The notes under the pieces were generated by a model, which had not been told where the DNA came from, did no database searches, and saw only the letters and a program-made list of their open reading frames with translations. From Cyclina sinensis (taxonomy: Eukaryota; Mollusca; Bivalvia; Venerida; Veneridae): a DNA stretch of 64,000 bases. The stretch covers positions 1-64,000 of the forward strand of contig JAAONU010000049.1 of NCBI GenBank assembly GCA_012932295.1, read 5' to 3'. The translations under genes and the position numbers were made by a program. Every line of letters begins with the position of its first letter. The first letter of the stretch is position 1. Shown here piece by piece: positions 20,157 through 28,851 of this stretch.

Positions 20157-20581
20157 TATACCACCTCTACTCCCATGCTTCGTGCGGTGCCACCAATAAT
20201 CTTAATGGCTGCTTCTATATCATTCGCACTGAGATCTGCCATTTTAGTTTCAGCAATAGTTTTTAACTGATCTTTTGTTATTTTGCCTACTTTATGGGAA
20301 TGCGGTTCTCCCGACCCTTTTTCTATATTAATTTCCTTTTTTATCAACACTGCGGCGGGAGGAGTTTTGATAATGAATGTATATGAACGATCTTCATACA
20401 CACTCACCACCACAGGAAGTATAATGCCGGGATCCATGTTCTTAGTTTGATCATTGAACTGCATACAAAACTGTGGTGCAGGAACTCCCAAAGGACCTAA
20501 GGCAGTACCGACCGGTGGTGCAGGGGTTGCTTTTCCTGCAGGTACCTGAAATTTAACTTGCGTGATAAGTTTTTTCTTCAT
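20156..20581 (-). CDS. rplK: 50S ribosomal protein L11
   Basis: L11 belongs to the GTPase-associated centre and is the thiostrepton target. I use the ATG at 20581 after GGAG, giving 141 residues starting [32 protein letters not shown]; the upstream in-frame start is less likely. The C-terminal rRNA-binding domain ends [11 protein letters not shown]. Confidence 0.97.
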   Translation of the reverse strand: MKKKLITQVKFQVPAGKATPAPPVGTALGPLGVPAPQFCMQFNDQTKNMDPGIILPVVVSVYEDRSYTFIIKTPPAAVLIKKEINIEKGSGEPHSHKVGKITKDQLKTIAETKMADLSANDIEAAIKIIGGTARSMGVEVV

Positions 20582-20702
20582 ATATTGCTCCGTATATACC
20601 TCTACCTGACGATAAGTATACACTTATTATATTATATTAGCACAAATGATATATTCTGTATATATTTTTCTTGTAATATTACCTTAATTATACTTAATTT
20701 TC

Positions 20703-21257
20703 TTAAATCTTTTCAACCTGTTCAAAGGTTAAATCTATGGGGGTTATTCTCCCGAAAATCTCCACATTTACCCGTAGCGTCGACTTTTGATCATCAATGG
20801 TCGCAACACTTCCCGTAAATCCATCGAAAGGACCATCTATGATCTTCACGCTTTCCTTGACCAAAAATGTCTCTTTTGATCGTATTGTCTTTACCCCTAT
20901 GCCTTCTTTTCCATATTGCAGCATACTCCGAGCTTCTTCCTCAGAAAGCGGTTGCGGTCTGCTGTCACTCCCTACTGTACTTGCAAAGCCAATGACACCG
21001 TCTATGGATCGCAATGAATATACTGCATCCTTCCATTTTTCCTCCGCGAACTCAAGTTCTATCATAATATACCCGGGGAGCAATCTTCGCTTTTGAGTAT
21101 ATTTCTTGCCATTTCTCTCTACAATCACCTTTTCTGTAGGGATATGAAGCTCTCCTACGGACAAAGACAACAAATCATCTTGCTTTAATGCCAAAATTAA
21201 CTTCACTATTTTGTTTTCCTGACCAGAAACAACGCGTAGTGCATACCATTTTTTCAT
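20703..21257 (-). CDS. nusG: Transcription antitermination factor NusG
   Basis: NusG binds RNA polymerase and links it to Rho or ribosomes. The 184-residue product starts MKKWYALRVVSGQENKI, has LLPGYIMIELEF in the NGN domain and a C-terminal KOW domain (IIDGPFDGFTGSVATID). It lacks the long insert seen in some NusG proteins. It lies between secE and rplK; the 121-base gap to rplK is AT-rich with no recognised element. Confidence 0.96.
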   Translation of the reverse strand: MKKWYALRVVSGQENKIVKLILALKQDDLLSLSVGELHIPTEKVIVERNGKKYTQKRRLLPGYIMIELEFAEEKWKDAVYSLRSIDGVIGFASTVGSDSRPQPLSEEEARSMLQYGKEGIGVKTIRSKETFLVKESVKIIDGPFDGFTGSVATIDDQKSTLRVNVEIFGRITPIDLTFEQVEKI

Positions 21258-21327
21258 ATTTTATACCTATTCCTCCGTGTACACTCATTTCTTTCAATGA
21301 AAGCACCATGATACTTCATCGTATTGC

Positions 21328-21507
21328 TTATAAAATTAAATTTATACCATAAAACAATAAATAATCTATTCCACCGAGAATAATCGATATGATGATGACT
21401 GATATTACCACCACTTTCGTGGATACAATGACATCATCTTTCGTAGGCCATGATACTTTTTTCATTTCCTGCAGGCTTTCTCTTATAAATGTAAATATTC
21501 TTTTCAT
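21328..21507 (-). CDS. secE: Preprotein translocase subunit SecE (short)
   Basis: A 59-residue protein translated from the reverse strand, start ATG at 21507. It has FIRESLQEMKKVSWPTKDDV, the SecE amphipathic signature with VSWPTK, and then a single transmembrane helix (about residues 32-52). This is the one-helix form found in most bacteria. It lies between tRNA-Trp and nusG, the classic position. Confidence 0.93.
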   Translation of the reverse strand: MKRIFTFIRESLQEMKKVSWPTKDDVIVSTKVVVISVIIISIILGGIDYLLFYGINLIL

Positions 21508-21561
21508 CTTTTTCCTTTTTTATATACGCAATACTTTCCTTAATGACAGCACACGTGTAAC

Positions 21562-21634
21562 CAGGTCAGGTAGGATTCGAACCTACAACATTCAGTTTTG
21601 GAGACTGACGCTCTACCATTGGAGCTACTGACCT
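21562..21634 (-). tRNA. trnW: tRNA-Trp (CCA anticodon)
   Basis: A 73-base cloverleaf on the reverse strand with a 7-bp acceptor stem AGGTCAG/CTGACCT, D-arm AGCTCCAATGGTAGAGC, anticodon loop CTCCAAA with anticodon CCA, and T-arm GGTTCGAATCC. CCA is not encoded. Its place before secE matches treponemes. Confidence 0.95.
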
Positions 21635-21664
21635 TCATGCGTGTAGCACACCATGTTGTCGCTC

Positions 21665-21737
21665 AGCCCTCGATCGGACTTGAACCGATGACCCCATCCT
21701 TACCATGGATGTGCTCTACCAACTGAGCTACAAGGGC
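21665..21737 (-). tRNA. trnT: tRNA-Thr (GGT anticodon)
   Basis: A 73-base cloverleaf on the reverse strand. The acceptor is GCCCTTG/CGAGGGC (one G-T pair), the D-arm AGCTCAGTTGGTAGAGC, the anticodon stem CATCC/GGATG encloses anticodon GGT, and the T-arm has GGTTCAAGTCC. CCA is not encoded. It is the first gene of the secE-nusG-rpl-rpo transcription unit. Confidence 0.95.
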
Positions 21738-21753
21738 GTACATACTCACTATA

Positions 21754-21783
21754 ATTATAGTAAAAATAAAGATTACAGGTCAA
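21754..21783 (-). promoter_or_regulatory. Promoter of the tRNA-Thr/Trp-secE-rpl-rpo unit
   Basis: On the reverse strand TTGACC (21783-21778), 18 bases, TATAAT (21759-21754), then about 16 bases to the tRNA-Thr start. This is a strong sigma70-like promoter and the only one seen before secE-nusG. Confidence 0.78.
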
Positions 21784-21845
21784 GTAAAAAGGAGCCCTTG
21801 TGCCTTATTCGTGCTTCTTCTTCCTGATTATGCCCATATACACCA

Positions 21846-22340
21846 TTATTTATTATTAAATGCGACGGCATCAAGCTCATGTACTAGTGTATCAAACATA
21901 GAAGCCCTGTATACATTGAGCGGAAGTGAAAAAATATCCGTCACATCATCCCCGATTTTATTGCATTCACCTTCAAAATCCACTCCCGACTGCATGCGTA
22001 TCACTGCACTGATAACAGAACCGCGCACCACCGAATGGGCATAAAAATACATGCCTTTTCTCGCATGAATTTTGCCCGACACATGCCCCATCACTAGCAG
22101 ATAATCCACAAGGATGGTGCCCTCTACGGTTGCCTGAGGAAAAATGACCAGCAACTCGCCGCCAATAATCTCTCCTTTCACTGTGCCCAGCACACTTAAA
22201 GAAGTTTTGAAATTGAGCACTCCCTCATATACGGAATTCTTGCCTATTCTGCTTGCAGTAACGGGCAAATCTATTATCATAGACTCCGATGTAGTCTTCA
22301 CTTTTGATGACATGTCTTTTTCTTTCATACTTTCTTCCAT
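21846..22340 (-). CDS. Bactofilin (polymer-forming cytoskeletal protein)
   Basis: Bactofilins form nucleotide-free filaments that scaffold cell-wall and shape functions. The 164-residue product has a basic N-terminal tail, then a repetitive beta-helix core of the DUF583 type: VLGTVKGEIIGG, QATVEGTILVDYLLVMGHVSGKI, VVRGSVISAVIRMQSGVDFEGEC. A second ATG at 22328 has better GGAAG spacing and may be the true start. It sits 23 bases after the phosphodiesterase gene. The C-terminal 25 residues are not part of the core and are unusual. Confidence 0.85.
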   Translation of the reverse strand: MEESMKEKDMSSKVKTTSESMIIDLPVTASRIGKNSVYEGVLNFKTSLSVLGTVKGEIIGGELLVIFPQATVEGTILVDYLLVMGHVSGKIHARKGMYFYAHSVVRGSVISAVIRMQSGVDFEGECNKIGDDVTDIFSLPLNVYRASMFDTLVHELDAVAFNNK

Positions 22341-22363
22341 ATTGTCACGCTCATGCCCTGCAT

Positions 22364-23134
22364 CTATAAATAATGGGTAAAATTCTGTGGATAATCGGTA
22401 AATATGCCGTCCACTCCCATCGCAAATACACGTTCTCCTTCTTTCTCTTCATTGACAGTAAAACAATATACGCTTAAATTTTCCTTTTTTATAGATTCTA
22501 CCAACTTCGCTCCTTTCTCGTAATCTTCAAGGAGCATGCGGGTACTCACATGTACGGAGACCGCATCAAGAGACTGAGCAAATTTCTTGAAATCATATTC
22601 CTCAGCACTGGCAAGCAACATTCCCACTCCTATAGAAGTATTATGTTTTCTCACTTCCTGTAAAAAAGGAGGATAAAAACTCGTCATGAGAATTCCCCGG
22701 GAAGGTGTCGGGGATTGCTTAATCACCCGCATGATGGAACGCACAATCTCCGCTATGTGCTCTTTTTCTGCTACATCGTGTATTCCCCTGTGAAACTTAA
22801 TCTCAAGGTTGAGCCCCATATCGAACTCTTCAACGAGCAGGAGCAATTCATGGAGGGTGGGGATTTTTTCATGCTTGAATTTCTCATCAAACCAACTGCC
22901 AGCGTCAATGGAGGACAAGGTGTCTATGGTGTAATCCGTAATAACCCCACTCGCATCTGTGGTTCTCGCAAGATCATAGTCATGTAAGATGACGGGCGTG
23001 AAGTCCTTGAGCACCTGCACGTCCACCTCTACCCACGGTATCCCTAATTTTTCGGCAGCACGCACGGCAACGAGCGTGTTTTCCGGAAATAAACTCGGGA
23101 CTCCCCTATGGGCGATAATTGAAGATGGCATCAT
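22364..23134 (-). CDS. ugpQ: Glycerophosphodiester phosphodiesterase
   Basis: Hydrolyses glycerophosphodiesters to sn-glycerol 3-phosphate and an alcohol. The 256-residue TIM-barrel has IAHRG near residue 8, the PENT motif, EVDVQ and HDYDLARTT, which carry the catalytic His and metal ligands, and the terminal MGVDGIFTDYP. No signal peptide is seen, so it is probably cytoplasmic. AGGA lies 7 bases before the ATG. Phospholipid turnover is the likely role; the closest family is UgpQ. Confidence 0.92.
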   Translation of the reverse strand: MMPSSIIAHRGVPSLFPENTLVAVRAAEKLGIPWVEVDVQVLKDFTPVILHDYDLARTTDASGVITDYTIDTLSSIDAGSWFDEKFKHEKIPTLHELLLLVEEFDMGLNLEIKFHRGIHDVAEKEHIAEIVRSIMRVIKQSPTPSRGILMTSFYPPFLQEVRKHNTSIGVGMLLASAEEYDFKKFAQSLDAVSVHVSTRMLLEDYEKGAKLVESIKKENLSVYCFTVNEEKEGERVFAMGVDGIFTDYPQNFTHYL

Positions 23135-23168
23135 ATCGTATTCCTGAACATTGTGTTACTATGATAGT

Positions 23169-23174
23169 ATTATA
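23169..23174 (-). promoter_or_regulatory. -10 element for ugpQ-bactofilin
   Basis: TATAAT on the reverse strand, about 35 bases before the ugpQ ATG. No convincing -35 box is seen. It lies in a 247-base divergent region shared with the sulfate transporter genes; the remainder of this gap is AT-rich and holds no gene I can support. Confidence 0.45.
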
Positions 23175-23309
23175 CTACTTTTTTGTGTGATGCATATTCC
23201 GAAATTTCGTGGAATTCAACGCAATCTACATATGAGAACGCATGTCTTCATGAAATGACATTCGTTTTCAGCCATATGCAAAAATTTTTCATAAAAAAGC
23301 ATGAAGTAC

Positions 23310-23340
23310 TTGACAAAAACATATAAATATATGATTATAT
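23310..23340 (+). promoter_or_regulatory. Promoter of the sulfate importer operon
   Basis: TTGACA at 23310-23315 is followed after 18-20 bases by AT-rich -10 candidates within 23333-23340 (ATTATA or TATATA). The sbp-like gene starts about 40 bases downstream behind AGGAGG. Confidence 0.6.
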
Positions 23341-23381
23341 AAGTATATATTAAAATAATTGATGTGAATTCAGGAGGTAGA

Positions 23382-24470
23382 ATGAAAAGAATACTAATTA
23401 TTATAATTATTGTGGGCGTCGCGCTCTTTCTAATTATTGGATACTTTGCAAGGTCTTCTAAAAAAGACAATGCAGATGCTTCGGGTGCTTCTGTAGAAGA
23501 AGTTGAACTCTTACATGTTTCTTTTGACATTGCAAGAGAAATTGGAAAACGCTTAAATGCGGGATTCATTCCCTGGTATAAAGAAAAAACAGGCATACAG
23601 GTAAAAATTGAACAATCGAATGCGGGATCCAGCAAGCAGGCAAGAGCGGTCGCAGACGGGTTGCAAGCTGATATTGTGAGCATGAATCAATATTTAGATA
23701 TAGATTTGATATACGAACTCACAAAAAACAATCCGGATGGGGCAGTGATCCCTCAGAATTGGCAGTCAGCATATCCCAATAACAGTAGCCCTGCAAGTTC
23801 AACCATGGCTTTTGTAGTGAGAAAAGGGAATCCCAAAAATATCAGAGACTGGGATGATGTAATCAGAGAGGGCATAGAGATTATCGCGCCTAACTATCGT
23901 TCAACAGGCAATGGAAGATACAGTCTTTTAACCGCATATACATACGGGAAAAATAAATATGCAGAAAAAAATGAACAATCTGCTGTCGATTTTGTACAAA
24001 AATTAATTCAAAATACTCCAATACTTGCCACAGGAGGAAGGGATGCCACGAATATCTTTGTAGAAAGGGGTATCGGGGATGTGCTGTTAACGTTTGAAGC
24101 AGAAGTCAATCTGATTGTAAAGGATTTGGGGCCGGAATCTTTTGAAATTGTGGTGCCAAGTTATGGGGTTGATGCAAAAATTTACGTAGTGGTCATAGAT
24201 GCGTATGCCAAAGATAAAGGTGAAGAAAATTATAAGGCGGCGAAAAGTTTCTGGGATTTCATCTATACAGATCAAGGGCAGGAAATTGTTGCTCAGAGTT
24301 TCTTTCGACCTATTAATGACGATATCGCTAAAAAATATCAAACGGCACTTCCTGATATTGAACTTTTCAATGTGGAAGATGAATATGGGTCATGGGATAC
24401 TGTAAAACAACTGCTCTTTGATGAAAACGGAGTGGTGGCAAAAGCATACGAACTATCAGGAAAAAATTAA
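23382..24470 (+). CDS. Sulfate/thiosulfate ABC transporter substrate-binding protein, membrane-anchored
   Basis: Binds an oxyanion, probably sulfate, for the CysTWA-type importer. The 362-residue product has a single N-terminal transmembrane segment (about residues 4-21) with no lipobox Cys, then the Sbp/CysP fold: LLHVSFDIAREI, QSNAGSSKQARAVADGLQADIV, and TGGRDATNIFVERGIGDVLLTFEAE. These motifs contact sulfate in Sbp. The ATG at 23382 follows AGGAGG. It is the first gene of a four-gene ABC operon upstream of cysteate synthase, so the supplied sulfur may end up in sulfonates. Related oxyanions cannot be excluded. Confidence 0.9.
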   Translation: MKRILIIIIIVGVALFLIIGYFARSSKKDNADASGASVEEVELLHVSFDIAREIGKRLNAGFIPWYKEKTGIQVKIEQSNAGSSKQARAVADGLQADIVSMNQYLDIDLIYELTKNNPDGAVIPQNWQSAYPNNSSPASSTMAFVVRKGNPKNIRDWDDVIREGIEIIAPNYRSTGNGRYSLLTAYTYGKNKYAEKNEQSAVDFVQKLIQNTPILATGGRDATNIFVERGIGDVLLTFEAEVNLIVKDLGPESFEIVVPSYGVDAKIYVVVIDAYAKDKGEENYKAAKSFWDFIYTDQGQEIVAQSFFRPINDDIAKKYQTALPDIELFNVEDEYGSWDTVKQLLFDENGVVAKAYELSGKN

Positions 24471-24476
24471 ACTACG

Positions 24477-25364
24477 ATGGCGATAGCGCAGAATACTCAT
24501 AAACGCTTACAAAAACTACGGCATTATCTACTCGGCACTACAAGACGCACCCATCATGTACTGCCGGGCTTCTCATTAAGTCTGGGCATTACCCTTTCAT
24601 GGATTGGGTTTTTTATTATGTTCCCCATTATCTTTTTATTTATAAAAGCAAGTGAGATATCGATAACGGAGTTATGGTTTGCCCTGACAAGGCCTGCTGC
24701 CATTACATCGTTTCGAATTACCATTGCCTATGCATTTGCCTGTGGAATAATCAATGTGTTTGTAGGGCTTATCATTGCGTGGACACTCATACGCTTTCCT
24801 TTTAAGACCAGCACCCTATTTGATGCTATTATTGACCTGCCCTTTGCAATTCCCGGAGCGGTGGGAGGCATTGCCCTTGCAAATATACTGGGGAAAAATG
24901 GCATCATTGGCACATTCTTTGACAATTTTGGCATTCAGCTTATTTATAATCAGTTTGGAATACTATTCGGACTTTTATTTGTCACCCTCCCCTTCGCGGT
25001 ACGATCCATACAACCGCTCATACAGGAACTTGAAGTGCAAGAGGAACAGGCAGCAGTAATGTTGGGAGCAAATACATGGAACATTTTTACAAAAGTGCAA
25101 CTCCCATACCTGATACCTGGCATGTTCAGTGCATTTATACTGTCATTTTCCCGCTCAATAGGTGAATATGGGGTAGTAATCTTTCTGGCGGGGAATATTC
25201 CGCTCAAAAGCGAGGTGATCTCCAGATATATCTACAACAAAGTAGACCAATATGATCTCCCCGGAGCGGTGGCAGTGGCATCGGTACTGCTCTTGATATC
25301 CCTATTCATGCTGTGTGTGTTTAATTTTGTTCAATATAGATGGAGAAAGAAATTTGAACATTAG
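24477..25364 (+). CDS. cysT: Sulfate ABC transporter permease CysT-like
   Basis: Inner-membrane permease of the sulfate importer. It has several hydrophobic segments and the EAA-type loop LQVEEEQAAVMLGANTWNIFTKVQLPYLIPG reads in register here as EVQEEQAAVMLGANTWNIF. FSRSIGEYGVVIFLAGNIP near residue 220 is a family hallmark. It starts 7 bases after the binding-protein gene and overlaps cysW by 11 bases. Confidence 0.92.
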   Translation: MAIAQNTHKRLQKLRHYLLGTTRRTHHVLPGFSLSLGITLSWIGFFIMFPIIFLFIKASEISITELWFALTRPAAITSFRITIAYAFACGIINVFVGLIIAWTLIRFPFKTSTLFDAIIDLPFAIPGAVGGIALANILGKNGIIGTFFDNFGIQLIYNQFGILFGLLFVTLPFAVRSIQPLIQELEVQEEQAAVMLGANTWNIFTKVQLPYLIPGMFSAFILSFSRSIGEYGVVIFLAGNIPLKSEVISRYIYNKVDQYDLPGAVAVASVLLLISLFMLCVFNFVQYRWRKKFEH

Positions 25365-26175
25365 TATTGTAAGAACTACATGCAGAATATTTACCATTCT
25401 CTTTCTTGGGTTAATCTTGATATTACCAATCATAGTCATATTCAAAGAAGCATTTTCTGCAGGCGCAGGAGCATACCTCAACAATATATTCCATGAATAC
25501 ACTATATATGCATTCCTGCTCAGTGTTGCCATTACCTCTGTGGCGGTTATTGCGTCCACAATCTTTGGTGTTGCGGCAGCATGGTGCATAAGTTTCTATC
25601 AATTCAGAGGGAAAACGTTCCTCAACAGCATTATTGATCTGCCTATATCTATATCTCCCATTATTATCGGGCTTTCTTTTATCCTCATATACGGCAAGCA
25701 CGGATTTCTGGGTAGAATCCTGGAATCTGCAGGGATACAGATAATATTTTCATGGCCAGGCCTCATGCTCACCAATATGTGTATCATCACCCCTTTTGTC
25801 TTAAGAAGCATACTCCCATCCATGCAGGGCATAAGCACCGAACAAGAACAGATTGCAAAATTACTTGGGGCAAATGGATGGCAAATTCTTATACGCATTA
25901 CACTTCCGCGCATAAAATGGTCTTTGCTCTATGGGGTAATACTGGCAACTGCCCGAAGTATTGGAGAGTTTGGCGCTGCGTCTATTGTGTCGGGCTTAAT
26001 ACGCAAAAAGACTGTCACACTCCCATTGCTGGTAGAGATATATTACAATGAATACTTAAGTCTGGCTGCCTATGCAAGTGCAAGTGTATTTATATTTCTG
26101 GGAATAGGAACATTGATTGCAAAATATATATCCAATAAAAAAGATATTCAGTTAAAATACAATGAGAATACATAA
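25354..26175 (+). CDS. cysW: Sulfate ABC transporter permease CysW-like
   Basis: Second permease, forming a heterodimer with CysT. The EAA loop (EQEQIAKLLGANGWQIL) and TARSIGEFGAASIVSG are conserved. I choose the TTG at 25354, which has GGAG upstream and overlaps the cysT stop; the ATG at 25315 would extend far into cysT. The stop TAA directly abuts the cysA ATG. Confidence 0.9.
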   Translation: MNISIVRTTCRIFTILFLGLILILPIIVIFKEAFSAGAGAYLNNIFHEYTIYAFLLSVAITSVAVIASTIFGVAAAWCISFYQFRGKTFLNSIIDLPISISPIIIGLSFILIYGKHGFLGRILESAGIQIIFSWPGLMLTNMCIITPFVLRSILPSMQGISTEQEQIAKLLGANGWQILIRITLPRIKWSLLYGVILATARSIGEFGAASIVSGLIRKKTVTLPLLVEIYYNEYLSLAAYASASVFIFLGIGTLIAKYISNKKDIQLKYNENT

Positions 26176-27351
26176 ATGAAGATAGAAATACAAAACATTT
26201 CAAAAGAATTCGGCACCCATGTGGCACTGGATAACCTTAATTTTACCATAGAAGAAGGAAATCTCACATCGTTACTTGGGCCTTCAGGGTGTGGGAAAAC
26301 TACGCTGCTCAGAATTATTTCAGGGCTTGAATATGCAAATGCAGGGAGAATATTGATAGATGAGCAGGAGCTCAACCCGGAACTACAACAAAAAATAGGG
26401 TTTGTATTTCAGCACTATGCATTATTCAAACACATGACTGCCTTTGAAAATGTCGCGTTCGGGCTGAGAGTGAAACCGAAAAAAGAAAGGCCATCTAAAA
26501 CAGAAATAGAATCACGGGTGCATGAAGTGCTGAGTTTAGTGCAATTAGACAATCAATCACATAAATATCCACATCAACTGTCAGGAGGACAGCAACAGAG
26601 GATTGCACTGGCCCGAGCGCTGGTGATAAAACCAAAAATACTGTTGCTGGATGAACCCTTTGGGGCATTAGACGCCACCGTACGCAGAGACCTGCGGCGC
26701 TGGTTAAAAAGATTGCATAGCGAAATTCATATCACCACAATATTAGTAACACATGATCAGGAAGAGGCGTTAGAAATTTCTGATAAAATTGCGTTGCTGA
26801 ATCAGGGAAAACTGGAACAGTACGGAAATCCCCAGGAAATATATACGTCTCCTGAAACTCCTTTTGTATATGAATTTCTTGGCGAGGTAAATATATTTTC
26901 CGGACGCTTAAAAGACCACCATCTTATCCATTTTTATCAAGATCAGGATCATAAATCTAATACCACCTATCTCAATACTGACGCACTTGTATATGTTCGT
27001 CCGCAGGACATAAAAATACACAAGCAAAAGGAACAGGAGACTGATTTAGAGGCGATTATCATACAAATAAGTTTTATTGGCACGAATATTCGATTAGAAG
27101 CCCGACTAAAGGGAAATGCCGAATACGAGAATTATGTTATTGAGGCGAGCGTGCATGAAAAAGAATGGGATGCCCATCAGTACAGGGTGGGAGATACTAT
27201 CTATCTAAGAACTACTCAATTTAAGATTTTCGATGAACATGAAGTAAAAAAAAGCATCAAAAATACGCGCGCACTTTCACGCACCCACACTCCAGACTCA
27301 AAAAATCCGCGCAAAAAGCCCTCTGAAAAACAGCGTTCCTCAAAAGCATGA
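26176..27351 (+). CDS. cysA: Sulfate ABC transporter ATP-binding protein CysA-like
   Basis: ATPase of the sulfate importer. Walker A GPSGCGKTT is at residues 35-43, the signature LSGGQQQR near 137, Walker B ILLLDEPFGALDA near 155 and the H-loop VTHDQEEA near 190. The C-terminal third is a regulatory domain as in CysA/MalK relatives, with a basic tail. It closes the transporter operon; cysteate synthase follows 56 bases later. Confidence 0.93.
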   Translation: MKIEIQNISKEFGTHVALDNLNFTIEEGNLTSLLGPSGCGKTTLLRIISGLEYANAGRILIDEQELNPELQQKIGFVFQHYALFKHMTAFENVAFGLRVKPKKERPSKTEIESRVHEVLSLVQLDNQSHKYPHQLSGGQQQRIALARALVIKPKILLLDEPFGALDATVRRDLRRWLKRLHSEIHITTILVTHDQEEALEISDKIALLNQGKLEQYGNPQEIYTSPETPFVYEFLGEVNIFSGRLKDHHLIHFYQDQDHKSNTTYLNTDALVYVRPQDIKIHKQKEQETDLEAIIIQISFIGTNIRLEARLKGNAEYENYVIEASVHEKEWDAHQYRVGDTIYLRTTQFKIFDEHEVKKSIKNTRALSRTHTPDSKNPRKKPSEKQRSSKA

Positions 27352-27395
27352 GAATACCAGGCCAGTTACTGCTCACCTAATTTACGTCTTTAGAT

Positions 27396-27401
27396 TATAA
27401 T
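27396..27401 (+). promoter_or_regulatory. -10 element of a predicted leaderless cysteate synthase mRNA
   Basis: TATAAT ends six bases before the ATG at 27408, and there is no Shine-Dalgarno sequence. The transcription start would fall on or next to the ATG. No good -35 box is seen. Read-through from cysA could also feed this gene. Confidence 0.5.
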
Positions 27402-27407
27402 CAAAGT

Positions 27408-28727
27408 ATGGCAGACCATTACAAACTTCGATGTTTAGGAGACAACACGCTCTTCGACGATATTTGGCATGATCAAAAAGACCCACATGCCCCCGATGTC
27501 TCAAAAAAAATGAAGGGCTATTTGCTCGCCAACCCCCATTGCAAGGACAAGGCATTGTTGCGCACAGAATACCTCGAGCCACTCACCATAGATGCATCAT
27601 GCAATAGTATTTTTAAGTATTCATGGTTGCCAACGCACACCACCTTTTCATGTACGTCTGCTCCTGTTACCTTCAGGAGTGAAAAATTTGCACACGCATT
27701 GAATTTAAAAAACTTATACTGTACATTTTCCGGATACGCTCCATCGAAACACGCCTATAACCACACCTGCTCTTTCAAAGAATTTGAAGCAGTGGGGGTA
27801 TTAGCAAGACATGGGTTGAAAAACACAGCCACTATAGTGCTGGCATCGGCAGGAAACACGGCTCGGGCATTTATAGAAATAGGAACGCCACTCCCTGCCA
27901 AAATAATCATCATAGTGCCAGATCTCGCCCTCTCAGAATTGTGGACTACTCACGCACAGTCAGGAGACAACATAGAAGTGTACTCAATAGAAAACGGTGA
28001 TTACAGTGACGCAATACATCTTGCAAACCGCATTGCTCAGTTCGATGAGTGCATACCTGAGGGAGGCGTGCTCAACATAGGAAGAAGAGACGGCATGGGC
28101 ACATGCCTGCTTTCTGCAGTAGAATGCATAGGACGTATTCCAGATCACTTCTTTCAGGCGTCAGGAAGTGCGTCGGGTGCCATCAGTACGTGGGAAACAG
28201 CAATGAGATTAAAAACCATGATGCATACTCCCGGGGCAGACGTGCCAAAACTCCACATTTCTCAGAATATTCCTTTCACGCCCATTATAGATAGCTGGGG
28301 GAAAAGATCTCCCCATCTAGTCCCTATTGATAAAGATGAAGCACGCACACAAATCAGTCGTGTAGATGCAAAAGTACTCTCCAATAGAATGCCGCCCTAC
28401 AGTACGATTGGAGGCATCTATGATGCTATGATGGCCACTCATGGGGAAGGATATAAAGTCACAAACCAGGAAGGCAGACACGCAAGAGATATGTTTCAGG
28501 CCTTGGAAGGCATACAGATTGATCCCCCCACCGCCATCACCTGTGCAAGTCTCATACAGGCAGTGGAACAAAAGAAAGTGCATCCTGACGATACTATCAT
28601 GCTCAACCTCACAGGAGGAGGCCATGATGAGATAGCCAAAGATTATACCATCACTCAAGTAACACCACGCATGTCTTTACCGGCACAGATAGACACGGCA
28701 CAACTTAAAGCCCTCATTGCCACATAA
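27408..28727 (+). CDS. Cysteate synthase (threonine synthase fold, PLP)
   Basis: Likely makes L-cysteate from O-phosphoserine and sulfite. The 439-residue product is of the PLP threonine synthase fold but matches the methanogen cysteate synthase family in its details: FSGYAPSKHAYNHTCSFKEFEA with Lys124 as the Schiff-base residue, SAGNTARAF (147-155) for PLP phosphate, YSDAIHLANRIA, IPEGGVLNIGRRDGMGT, IPDHFFQASGSASGAISTWE, LHISQNIPFTPI and RMPPYSTIGGIYDAM. An N-terminal insert of about 25 residues (around 15-40) replaces the usual cysteine-rich start. It lies between a sulfate importer and an acyltransferase that could use cysteate. Threonine synthase is the name automatic tools would give; no other thr genes are near. 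Confidence 0.85.
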   Translation: MADHYKLRCLGDNTLFDDIWHDQKDPHAPDVSKKMKGYLLANPHCKDKALLRTEYLEPLTIDASCNSIFKYSWLPTHTTFSCTSAPVTFRSEKFAHALNLKNLYCTFSGYAPSKHAYNHTCSFKEFEAVGVLARHGLKNTATIVLASAGNTARAFIEIGTPLPAKIIIIVPDLALSELWTTHAQSGDNIEVYSIENGDYSDAIHLANRIAQFDECIPEGGVLNIGRRDGMGTCLLSAVECIGRIPDHFFQASGSASGAISTWETAMRLKTMMHTPGADVPKLHISQNIPFTPIIDSWGKRSPHLVPIDKDEARTQISRVDAKVLSNRMPPYSTIGGIYDAMMATHGEGYKVTNQEGRHARDMFQALEGIQIDPPTAITCASLIQAVEQKKVHPDDTIMLNLTGGGHDEIAKDYTITQVTPRMSLPAQIDTAQLKALIAT

Positions 28728-28851
28728 GACACATACTATGCCCAGTTACCGACATATTAGAAAACCCAAGATTATAATTTATTCTATAATAGATACAGAT
28801 GTATACGTAAGATATACACCTACATTTTTATTAAAACATTAAGGACATACT
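28728..28851 (+). promoter_or_regulatory. Promoter region of the acyltransferase gene
   Basis: This 124-base gap holds two TATAAT hexamers (28773-28778 and 28785-28790) and, just downstream, an inverted repeat TGTATA-7-TATACA (28800-28818) that could be an operator. An AAGGA site lies 7 bases before the ATG at 28852. The acyltransferase can thus be expressed separately from the upstream genes. Confidence 0.5.

Noticed and set aside
21738..21845. rpmG (L33) near the tRNA genes
   Set aside because: No small basic frame with the L33 cysteine or YDP motifs is seen in this gap; it only holds the promoter.
23216..23683. Open frame of 155 codons on the minus strand
   Set aside because: It overlaps the certain sulfate-binding protein gene and its promoter, and the translation is low complexity.
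27408..28727. Threonine synthase as the name
   Set aside because: The fold is shared, but the detailed motifs and the neighbours fit cysteate synthase better.
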